Program-made: the position numbers and the translations under genes
Part shown: piece by piece, positions 50,401-62,400 of the stretch
Layout of the letters: each line of letters opens with the position of its first letter
Position numbering within the stretch: the stretch's first letter is position 1
Notes under the pieces: model-generated
What the model was told of the DNA's origin: nothing
Seen by the model: only the letters and a program-made list of their open reading frames with translations
The model's database searches: none
From: Colius striatus
Taxonomy: Eukaryota; Chordata; Aves; Coliiformes; Coliidae
Length of the DNA: 64,000 nt
Assembly: GCF_028858725.1 (NCBI RefSeq)
Contig: NC_084775.1
Coordinates: forward strand, 15,645,597 to 15,709,596
Reading direction: 5' to 3'

Positions 50401-53400
50401 TATCGCCTGTCTGTGCTGGGAAGTGTTCAGCAAGGGAACTGGGGAGTGCTTGTTCTGAAAGCCTCAAGGTGGTGGTCATTGCCCTCAGGGGTTTCCTCAG
50501 GAGGGTGCTCTCTCTGCACACTGCACAGTGCTTTCAGGTTCACCAGGGTTATTCTCATCTGAGGAACAGAGGAGCTCAGAAACAGGAGAAGAGTGTCTGC
50601 AGAGAGGGGACATGAGTGGGTCCCAGATAATCCCCCCTCAGCAGCAGAGCATGTGCTGTTCTGCAGTGCTGTTTCAGTGCAGGCTGCAGCAGGTGCTGTG
50701 TGCAGGTGCTCACAGTCCCTTGGATTTAACAGAGCCACTGGAGCTTGTTCCTTCAGGGGCCTGAGGTCTGCTTAGTTTGCTTGGCAGGGTGTACTGCCAT
50801 GCCCTTGTGCCTGGGATTGCCTCTTGGGCTGCTGGACTTTCTCTTGGTAGCTGCAGTCCTTTTATCCTCATGCCAGGTCCCCTTTTGCCTGAGAAATGAA
50901 ACAAAGCAAACAACCCCCCCTTGCCACCAGCAGGTGCTCCAGGAAAGCTGGAGTGTTTAGGACACTGATTCTTTGACCAAGGGTAAAGGTCTTCTTCAGC
51001 AAAACTTGTTCTTAGTTTTGTTTATTATCAATTGTAGTTTTCTGGGGTTTGTTTACCTGTGTTCTTTTCATCTCCCCTGTCTTCTTGGCCCCTGGGCCAT
51101 TCTGTTACACCTGGTATCTTCCCCCTAAAACACTGTTTTCATCTCTATGCTCCTTTTCTGAGCTCTTGACTTGGGCACCAGCCTAAGCTCTAAAACTTCC
51201 CAGTGTCAAGACGTGGCCAAGGAAGCGAGGAGTCAGATGACAGAGTGAGTATGAATCCACAAAGGGTGGCTCCTCCACACTCCTTCCCGTCCTTAACTCC
51301 TCATGAGCTGCAGATAGTGCTGCTCAGAATCTGGAAGTCTGCTTTCCTGCCAAGAAGCTGGCTGTCACACCACAGTGCTGGGGTTCTCCCAGCACTGCAG
51401 CAGGACGAGGAGGCCTTTCCAGGGTGCCCAGAGGAGAGTGCTCAGCTTGCAGGGCTCCAGATCCCTCCCTGATATGCCAGGATCCATGGGCACATTGTCC
51501 ACATCTGGGAGTGATGCCAGGGTAGAGAAGCAGCCTGGGGCAGGTGGCACTGGACTTGCCTCAAAGCAGCAGGGACAGTTACTGGTTCAGGAGGGATGTT
51601 GTCAGGTACTCAGGCTGGCCTCACAGCGGTCACACTGCTGCTGGGACCTCGTCCTTTCTGGTGCCAGGATGGCTGGAGGCAGGATCTGGGGCTGATGGGA
51701 ACATGAGCAGAGCCTCTTTCATCCCTGAAGCTCACCACTTCCTCTCTTTCTCTGCTCCAGTGTGTTCTGGGACTATGCCATGACCATTCGCCTGGAGGAG
51801 ATCGTCTATTTGCACTGTCACCAGCAAGGTAAGGCCAGAGTGGGGGCTGCTGGAGGCTCTTACCTCCCCAACTTTGGGGGTGCCCTTATGGGTGTGCTGT
51901 ATTCAGCTCCAGGGCAGATGTCCAGAGCTCTGAGTGGTCACTGCTGTGTAAGTGCTTCTAGGAATAGCTTTAAACCAGCTCGTGGCCGTGGTGCCTGTCT
52001 GGGGAGCGCTGTCTGCAGAGCAGGGCCCCGGAGTCTTCCAGGGTGTGAGCTCCCCAGAAAGCCTTCTCCAGGGCCCCAGCCTTGCCATGGGCTTAGAGAA
52101 GAACACAGACAAGGAAAAATACAATCCTTCTATTGCATACTAGGAAGACAATCGCTGAGCCTCCTTGCCTGCCCTCTGCCTGCCGATGGGTCCTGTTTCC
52201 CTCATCCGTGTTTTCTCTCTGCTGTCGCTGTTGCCAATAGTAGACAGCGGTGGGACAGTTGTCTTGGTGAGCCAGGATGGGATTCAGCGGCCCCCACTGC
52301 GCTTCCCCAGGGGAGGGCACTTGCTGCAGTTCCTGTCCTGCCTGGAGAACGGCCTCCTGCCCCATGGGCAGCTGGATCCACCCCTCTGGTCGCAGCGGGG
52401 AAAGGTAAGCTCCCCAAAACAGGGCTTGTCCCGCAGCCCGTGCCACTGTGGGTCCTGGTGTCTCAGGGCAGAGCTGAGGGGAAGGACCCTCTGCCTGATC
52501 TTAGTGGCTGCTGCTTTTTAAACAACCCCCCTCCCAAAAGTAAGGGAGGTGGGCTTGCAAGGTGGCAGCCTGGTGGCTGGGCAGTCAGAGGGGAGCTGGG
52601 GTGGGTGTGCTGCCCTGAGGCAGCTCATGGGCCTGGCCACGCTGCATTGAACACACGGGGTCAGAGATCCAGCCTGGGTTGATTGCTGATCCAGCTCAGG
52701 GAACGTGCAAAGCTGCCCTGAGCTGACAGGGCAGGGCTTTGGCAAGCAGTGGCCACGCTGGGCCGTGTGGCTGGGCACAGGGCTGCTGTGCAGAGCGGGT
52801 TTTGTTCACCCAGGGGAAGGTGTTTCCCAAGCTGAGGAAGCGAAGCCCTCAGGGCTCCTCCGAGTCTGCCTCCGACAAGGAAGAGGACGAAGCCACAGAC
52901 TATGTTTTCAGAATCATCTACCCAGGGACACAGTCTGAGTTTGGTGAGTGTGTTGGCAGAGGGTGTTTCAGGGGGGTCCCCACGGGGTGTGTGTGTGGCC
53001 CTGGCACGTGCCACACGGCTCCAGAGGAGTGGCCTTTGCTTTTAATGGTGCTGCCTGTTAGTGAACATCATCTGTGGCTGGGCTTCTGGTTTTGTGTTTT
53101 AACCTTTCACTTGCTGCTGAGTCCTTCATTTCTGCCTCTGCACAACAGGCCACCCCTGCCTTAATGGCTGGGAACAAACCCTCTTGCACAGAGTTTCCAT
53201 AGTAGAGTTCCCTTTGGTCATGTTCCTTGGGGGTCACTTTTCATCACCAGAAGCCTCCAGGGATGAATCTTCTCTTGCTGTCACCAGGTCAGCTCAGCAA
53301 GTGCTGGATTAAACCCAGCTGTGTTCCTTTAGCCTTGCCTCTGCAGTGCAGAGAGGCTACAGCACCCTTCCCTGGGTCCTGCCAGGCTTGACCCACGAGT

Positions 53401-56400
53401 CTTTGCTCCCTGACACAGGGCAAAGGAGAGGGTGCTGCTGGGTTCACCAGACCAGAAAGCTCTTTTATTGTCTGGTTGGGGATGATCTTTGCAGTGTGCT
53501 TGGGGAAGTGACTGTGCATTTGTCCCCACTCTTCTATGGGATACTAGGAGCAATGTTTTCAGTTTTTGGAGCATTGTAGATGAGTTTGTCGAGGGAAACC
53601 AAGAGTGCAGTGCAAGGCTCTGGAGTGCTCATAAATAGCCATGAAATCTGATCAAAAACTCGTTCCTGTCTTTTTGAGGCTGGAGGGGGGAAATCACATC
53701 TCCTGTGACTCCTCCATAATGCCAGCTCAGATGACACTTGGTTCTCCTGCCCTGAGCTGGCTAACACAATTTGGTGATTCAGATGAAAATCGGATTGAGG
53801 CTGAATCAGCAGATGGAAATGCTCCTTCCTATAGCTTCCTTTTGATCTGTCCCTTAAAATTCCATGCTGGGGGCCAAATTCTCTGTGAAATGAATTGCTG
53901 CAGCCTCCTCAGCTGGCACCATCAAAGTCTGTGCAGTTCCTGTGGCCCTTCGCAGGGAGGGGTGGGACTGCATCGGTTCTTCTCTACAGAATCCCCCTTT
54001 CTCCCCCTTTATTTGTGCCATTTACCTCTCTCTGTAGTTACCATTAACGGTAGTTTTCATCCATTCCTTGCCTCTGTGATCTCCATGGCTGCTGTGAGAG
54101 GGAAGATGGCAAGGACTCCAGCTCCAAGCAAGATGCTGGTGATCCCTAAATGCTTTCTGAGCCTCCCCGTCGGGCGCCGAGCTCCCCGTGTAACGCGTCA
54201 GTGTCCGGCGGCTGCGGGTTGTGTCTGTGCCCCTGCTTCCCTGTGTTGTCACTTGGCAGTTCCTGCAGAGGTGGCCCCTGTCACTGCTGAGCATCACTGA
54301 CCCATCAGCACCTGCTCAGTGTGAGGGAATTAGGAACAAGTCAGGGTTTTTCTTGCTGGTGTCAGCTGTTCAATGCCACAAGCAGGGAGTCACTGGAAGG
54401 TGACTGGGAGCTGGAATTCCCACCACAATTTCATTCCCAAGGAGGCTCAAATAGGATTGCTCTTCATTAATCTTTTTCTGCATCCCACAGTTCACCTTCA
54501 TCGTGGCAGCCTCTTCCTCAGGGGCCCAAGGCCGAAGGGAAGGGCTGTTCCAGGCCAGTGGGGACTGTGTGGCTCTCTGTGCCTGGCTGGTACCTGTACG
54601 GGGTCTGAGGCCATTGCAGCAGCACTTCTGAGTTTAAGCAGGGATTTAGCAAGTGACAACATGAAGAGCTACTTGCTCCAGCTGTGTCTCTCCACCTCTT
54701 TGTCAAAGTCTTTGTCTTATGATCTGGATGCTCCTGACTTCCTCTGAATCTTGGATGGGATCCTGCTGTTGGAGAGATGGGGGCTTCTCCCCTCCAGTGA
54801 TCAGCTTCCTGGGGCAATGGTTGGTTTCAGGCTTCTCTCCAGTGATCAACTCTTCCTGGGGCAATGGTTGATTTCAGTCATGGCTTTTCTCATCTGTGTG
54901 ACAGTCTGTTGCAGCCCCTTCTCTGGAGGCTCTCTGGGTTGGATGTTTGCTTTCTACCTTGGTCACCACTCAGCAGTTTAAGATTAGCTTGCTGAGGGCA
55001 CTGTAGTAGCTTAGCAGGTCGTTTCTCTCTCTCTCATCAATGCTCCTTTCCTTTCTCCTGAGCTCACCAGTGCTGGTGCTGTGATTGCCTGGTGTGGGTC
55101 CTCTCTGGTTGGTGAAGTCTCCTTGGGAAGAGTGTGGGATGTTGCATTTGTTAACCAAAACTCTCCTCTGCTCTGGTCCCAGGGCTCCCCTGAGCTCGGG
55201 GCAGTGCCAGACTCCAGCTGATACTCCTCTCTCTGCCTTCTTGCAGTGCCCCAGGACCTGATGGACACCACAGGCGCTGGCCTGCCTCCCATGTGGCAGC
55301 CCAGCACCCGCAAGTCCTCCTGCTCCTCCTGCTCTCAGAGCGGCTCCTCTGATGGAGGAGCGTCCAACGGCTGCAGCCACGAGAGGTATGGAGGCTCTGC
55401 TGAGGCAAACAGGCACAACCAGACAAGGGTTACAGGGGAGAGCCCAGCTGGATGGCTGAACTAGAGCAACTCTGGTGCAGGTGATGCCTCCAGCCTCACA
55501 CTGGGTTGTCCAGGGGCCAGTGGGACATGCCCAGGCTGATGTGGGGCTTCTCCCTTAATCTGGGATGACACAGCTGCTCTGTGGCCATGTCCTGGCAGCA
55601 AGAATTGAGCAGAGGTCCAATGGTGCACCTCTGAAGGCAAAGCTGGAACAGTCAGGTCAAAGCAGAGGCTGGGGGCTTGCATGGGAGCATTTCCTCCCCT
55701 CACACCCCGTGTGTTGTTATTGGCAGAGCTCCGCTGAAGCTCCTGTGTGACAACATGAAGTACCAAATCCTCTCCCGGGCCTTCTATGGCTGTGAGTATT
55801 TGTCACATCCTTGAGATGTGTGAGGGGCAGGGGATGAGGTTCTGGGCTAGGAGTGATGCTGAGGCAGCAGGGCAGTGGCCAGGGGGAGTGGGACCAGTCT
55901 GTTGCACACAGGGCCCACGCTCAGGACTGGGAGCAAACCTCTGAACCCTCATCCTCTGATCATGGGACCTCAGCCAAGTGAGCAGCAGTAGTGCTGGTAC
56001 CCGACAATGAGATCCTGATCTGTCCCAGTAGGCTCCCTGCTTTGCTGCTTAGGCTGGTTGTGGCTCCAGAGGGTCTCTCTCAGGGACCAGATTCATCAGA
56101 GCTTTCTTGGGCGCTTCATCCTCGCGGCTCCCTGTGTTCCCTGGCTGACTGTTTGCTCCTGCCTGGCGCAGGGCTGGCCTATTGCAGACACCTCTCCACG
56201 GTGAGAACCCACCTGTCTGCGCTGGTTCACCACAGCATCGTGTCTCCTGACGTGCCCTGCAGTGCCAGCACGGGGCTCACCCTGGACATCTGGCAGAGAT
56301 ACCTGCAGGACAGCACGGTAGGGCCGAGCTCTGGGCTCTGCTCCTCGGGGTGGGCTTGGGCTGGCCGGGGCACTGGCACCTCAGCTTTACCTCGGGTAAG

Positions 56401-59400
56401 GTAAAGCAAATGGAGAAGTTCCCTGAGAAGAGAAGCCAGAGAGCCTGCCCCAGCTGCACAGAGCCCAGGGCTCCTAGTGCTTAGCGTGTGGTAGCTGGGG
56501 AATGAGGGCTGCTCTCCTTAGCACGCTTGTGCTGAGCCTACCTGCAGCAGTGCCTGTGACCTGAGTGCTGTTGTGGCAGGCTAGCTGGAGAGCCATGCCC
56601 AGTGCTGCAGTTGTGACCTGCTGCTGGGACTCAGCAGTGACCTTTAGTGGCTTTGGGCCTGTCCTGGCTGCGTGTGTGCTGACTTGGAGCTCTTCCCACA
56701 GAGTTACGAGGACCGGGAGCTGCTGCGGCTGATCTACTACGGTGGGATCCAGCCCGAGATCAGGAAGGCTGTCTGGCCCTTCCTCCTGGGCCATTATCAG
56801 TTTGGGATGACAGAGGCAGAAAGGAAAGAGGTGGGTATGGGTGTGCTGCCAGCTCAGCAGGTGAGGGTTGCACTGGTGTGCCCTAGATGTTCCTTCCAGT
56901 GCTTGCAGTGGCTGCGTGCCAGAGTCACCCTGTGAGCCCCTGGCTGTTGTCCCCCCTGTAGGTAGGGGGTGGTAGAGGCTCAGGTAGGTAAGGACTGACA
57001 GGACCAAGCTCGATGCTTCCCTGTGCAGCTGCTGGCTGTGATGTCCAGTGTCCTGCACACCTCTGGAAGGCAGGAAGGAGGTGGATGGTCACTTTCCCAT
57101 CCTAGCTCGTGTGAGGCTTCGTGGGCCCTGGGCTGGTGCCTTTACATCCCGTCTGGCCACGGTTAAAGCAAACACGCAGCTCAAGGCTGCATGGGGGCAG
57201 GAGGTGCTGGTTTCTGGGCTGTTCCAGGGACATGCCCTCGGAGACGCTGTGTGTGAACGCTGCAGGCTGACGAGCACACGCGTGCGTGCTACGAGCAGAC
57301 CATGGCGGAGTGGCTGGGCTGCGAGGCCATCGTCCGGCAGCGCGAGAAGGAGTCGCACGCGGCGGCGCTGGCCAAGTGCTCCTCGGGCGCCAGCCTGGAC
57401 TCCCACATCCAGAGGATGATGCACAGGGACTCGACTGTCAGCAACGAGGTGAGCATGTGGGGGTGTGTTGGCCTGTGCTGCCAGGAGGGATGGAGGCACA
57501 GTTCCTGCTCTCACCCTCCGTCCTGACCCCTGCCTGCCTCTGTGCCTCGTGGCTCACGGTAATCCAGTGAGTTAGGAGCGGAGCCTTCTTACCTGTGCTT
57601 TTGTCTGCTCTTCCAGAGTGTTTAGCAAGAGCAGTAGGCATCTTCTGCAGCACTGTAACGGCTTGGCTTTGGTTCTTGCAGCAGCACTAACAGCTCTGCA
57701 TGGGGACTCCATCGGGGTTGCTGGGCACGCAGGGCCTGAAAGCCAGGGGCAGCAGGGAGAGGGCAGGGGGTCCTGGCCATGGGCAGTGGGTCAGCCACAA
57801 GCCTGGGACTCCTTTGTGGAGCCACGTGTCTGAATCCAGACACTCACCAGTCCTGTGAAACGTTCTGAAATGAACAGCAAGAGGCAATCTGTTTGCACTC
57901 CTGGTGCACATCATCCCCATCCCCACAGCAGCTCCTCTGCTCTTCCTGTGTGTCCAAGGCTGCCTGTTCTGGTAGAGAAGGGAGCTGGCAAAGTTGCTAC
58001 ATGCCGAGGTTCGCTATTTTCCCATCTCATCCTGTTATAAAATGCTGCCATGGTAATGGAGGAAAACTGCTGCCCTTCCCCTCTCCATCAGAGCCCTGCC
58101 CAGCAAACACCCACATTACCAGGGTGGGGACATCTCCTGCTGCCCTGCTGCAAGTCCTGTTTTCTCAAACCCCTATTGTTTGGCCGTGATGTCATTGCAG
58201 TGCTGTGTAGGTCCCAGTGTGTGCAGTGCAATGCTCCTGGCACAGGCAGCTCAGAGCCCAGGGCACACTCCATCTGAGGTGAAGGCTGATGGCTCAGGGG
58301 GAATCCACAAGGCAGAGCCCTGAACTAGTCACTGCACAGCCCGTCGGTTCTGTGCTTCAGCTGGATGCCAGAAAAGGGTGCTGTTGGCTTTCAGAGGGGC
58401 TTGAGTCTGGCTTAAAACATCAATATTTGTCCCCAAGGAAAGGAAAAAACCATTAATGTGCTTGGAGGGATTGTTTTATAGCCTGTGACTTCATCATTTA
58501 TGTAAACTGAGATGGGTGAGCTGCGTTGCTGCCAAATTAGGACAGAGATCTGTAGAAATTTGCACTCCAGGGAGACAGTGTGACCTCTGCCAAGGCCAGA
58601 AGAAAGCAGTTCCTCTCAGACCCAAACACACAGTGTTTGAACAAAGCTTGCTTGGCCTGGGACTTTGGTTTATCTTGTCATGCTGTCCAGCAGTCCATGC
58701 CAGTGGTGGGCTGAGGCAGTGCTGTGCTGGGTGACGGATCCTCACGGCAGAGCTGAGGCCATGTGAAGGTCTTTCATGAGGGAAATATGAGAATGTATTG
58801 GATGCATTTTCTGCTTGTTCCTTACATGCAGCTGTGCCCACCTCTGACAGCATGGCTTGAACCTCCCCCTGCTCCAGACACCACAGTATGTGCCTGCTCA
58901 CCGGCCCTTTCCCTCTCTCTTGCAGTCCTCGCAGAGCTGCAGCTCTGGCCGGCAGAATCACGCGCGGCTGCAGAGCGACTCCAGCTCCAGCACACAGGTG
59001 AGCAGCAGCTTTGTGCCCCACTGCTCGGCCAGGCACCGGCCACCAACATCTCTGCCTGGCCTTGGGCTGCTGGCTGCTCCATAACCAGAATGATTTCAGT
59101 AGCTGAGGAGGTAAATGTGTCACAAACTGCCCCTGGAACCGCCAAGGTCAGAGCTGCACGTGGCGTGGCAGCATTCGGGTCAGCAGCCTGCTCTGCCCAG
59201 GCTGAAGGACCAGCCCCCACGTGGCCTTCACACTTGAGAGCCCTTGGCTGGGTGTGAGTAGCCACCTGTGTAACCAACCTGGTGAAATGACATTCTGCCC
59301 AATATATCACACTGAGCAAAGCAGAGTGCTTCAGAGCAGGGACTGTGGGCTGTCTGTTGTAGCACTGACCTGCCAAATCCAGGCAGGGGAACCTAAAGGC

Positions 59401-62400
59401 TGTGCCCAGAAATTCCTCCAAGAGTCTGGTTAAAGTGGGACAGAGGTAGATGCTCAGGCTGAAGTTGTCTCTCTCTGTAACGAGGCTGTGGAGCCACAGC
59501 CAGGCACAGCACTCTGAGCTTCCTTCCACTGGTTGCTTGTATGAGCCCTGCACATGTAGAGCAGACCCCTCCTCCCTCCCCGCCACTGGGGACAGGGGCT
59601 GGGCATTACATCCCCAAGAACTGCTGGATGCTGTTTACCTGCTGAACGCAGCCCTTGGGGATGTAATGCCCGTGCTGCAACAGCCTGCTGAATGCAGGGG
59701 CTTTGCTCACTCCCCCGTGGCTCCCTGCTCGTGCTTTGCAGGTGTTTGAGTCTGTCGATGAGGTGGAACAGGCTGAAGGTGATGCTCAGCTGGAAGATGG
59801 CAAACAAAGCAAGATCCCCAACGGGACAGTTCCCAATGGCACGTGTTCCCCTGATTCTGGCCACCCCTCTTCCCAGAACTTCTCCATCACGTCGGGCTTC
59901 TCAGAGCGCAGCTTCAGCAACGAGGACAGTGCCCTGGAAACCAACAAGTCCTCAGCCAGCTCTCAGGGGAAGGCCGGCAGCGCCGATGTGCCAGGCCCAC
60001 AGGACCTGGATGGTTCCCGGCAGGAGGAGAAGCTGCAGGGCCAAGACAGCCTGGAAGGGGAATTTCCCAGGGGTGGAAGCGGGGACTTTGTCGCTGTGGG
60101 TGAGAGCTCGGCAGGCGGCCTGTGTGAGCGCGATGCCGTGGCGCTGCCGGTGGTGGAGAGCTGGGCAGACAGCGAAGCTGAAAAGCAAAGCTTGGTGGAG
60201 AGTGAAGATAACCTGTCTGAGGAGCCAGAGATGGAGAGCTTGTACCCACAGCTGGATGCTCTGGCTGTAGCCCATCTGCCCAACAGTGACACGGCCGCTG
60301 TCTGCTCGGCGGGCGTCACCTACTCTGTAAGTCCGCATTCGCTCCCTGGGTGGGTCCTTCCTGGGCGTCCCCCCCGCAGCCCCGTGCTCACCCTACACTT
60401 GGGTGCACAGGGGCTCTCCACCTTCCACCCACACTCTGCCCTGTCTCTCTGTTCTCCTCACAACTTTCTTTCTGGTTTCCATTTGAAAACCAACGCACTT
60501 TGCTGCTGCTGCTGCTGCAGCCGGCGCTGCTGGACATGTACACGGTGAACCTGCACCGCATCGAGAAGGACGTGCAGCGCTGTGACCGCAACTACTGGTA
60601 CTTCACCCCGGCCAACCTGGAGAAGCTGCGCAACATCATGTGCAGGTGGGAGCTGTGGGCTCGGCGTGCTGCCAGCCCTCCCTGCACGGGACAGGCTCCT
60701 GGCACACGTGGCTGGTTTCCCTGGATTCACCTTGGGCTTCACCTCCTTGACTTCCTCTCCCACATCCCCTCGTCATCCCAGCACTGAGGCTGCAGGTCCG
60801 AGGACCTCCCGGGTCCCAGGCTGAGGAGTCTGGCCACGAGGCCTTGGGCTGCTCTGCCCTGTAGCTGCTGATGCCCAGGCAGCTGGCCCAAGCAGAAGGC
60901 TCCCTGGGGCTGCCCAGGGAATACGTGTGTAAAATGTTTTAATGAGGATCAGCCCACAGAACTGTAGCTCTAATGAGGAAGTGCCTGAAGCAACTGAGTG
61001 GTTGGTGCCTGCCCCAGAGCCCAGGAGACAGCACTTCAGGCCTTTTGCTTAGTCCCTGTGACTAAGAGGTTGCTGTGTGACAGTCACCGGCTCAAACCAG
61101 CTCCGTCTCAGCAGCTGCAGCTGCTTCAGGGGCAGTGAAGGCTGAAATATTATTACTCATCTTGCAAATACGAGGAGAAGCTGCAGCTTCATTAGAGCTG
61201 TCACGTTATCTGACAGCCAGAGTTGGTCTCTGCTGTGAGGAGACCCACGGTACAGCAGGCTCTGGAACGCTATCGGGCAGGGTGGAAGAGATTGTTCCCT
61301 TGTGCCAGCAGCGGATCCGAGCCCTTTCTCAACACATTTTGACTTGCTACCAAATATGGGAAGATATCTCTGCAGGGCTGAGACACTGGGTCCAGGGAGG
61401 CAGAGCAGGCAGTGTCACACAGACAGAGCCAAGGGGCTGAATCAGGGGGGAAGAGGGGAGAATAAGAGATAAATTAGCAAAGTCTTATCAGTCTCTGCCC
61501 TCTGACCAACCACCTCACTTTGCTGTGCTTCTGCATTTTGCTTTTCCCTACACTGATTTCCATGTGGTGCCATGGCACAGCTCTGGCCATGGCTATGGCA
61601 CTGCTGGGGGCTGATCTGGGGCTGTGCCGTGGCTCACGTGGCCACAGGAACTTAATCCATTGCAGGCTGACCCCAGAGGAATGGCATAGGTGTAGCAGAA
61701 TGAATGGCCCTGCACTGCCCTGCCCTGCCTGCTGCCGTGTGCTGGTGGCAGCAGGAAATGCCAGCGTCCCAGGAGCGGTGGCAAGCAAAGGTGGCAGACT
61801 GTGGCACTCGTGTGTGGCACAGGAAGGGCTCATGGGCCACCTTCCCTGCTCTCTCTCACAGCTACATCTGGCAGCACATCGAGATCGGCTACGTGCAGGG
61901 GATGTGTGACCTCCTGGCTCCTCTCCTGGTCATCCTGGATGATGGTGAGTGGGGGGCTCTGCCCCACCGTCCTCATCTTGGTGGGAATGCGTGGGGGGAT
62001 CTGCTGGGCTGGGGAGGGCCCTTTGCAGTGGGAGGTGTGGCAGGGTCCTGCTTGTCCTTGGTGCTGTCCCAGCAGCCCAGCCTGGGCTCAGCTGTACTTT
62101 TTGCAGGACGAGCTGCCTTCCCAGGCCGGTCCCTGTGGCATGTCCTGGCACTGTGTGTGTGGAGTGGGGTGTGGGTGCAGATGCAGCAGTGTCCATGCAG
62201 ACAGCAGTGACTGTCTCTCTTCCCTGCACAGAGGCTCTGGCTTTCAGCTGTTTCACTGAGCTTATGAAGAGGATGAATCAGAACTTCCCCCACGGAGGAG
62301 CCATGGACACCCACTTTGCCAACATGAGATCCCTGATCCAGGTAGGGGGGTCCTGGTGCAGGGTTGGCAGCTCTCAGGGCAGAGGGGAAAGCTGCTCTTT

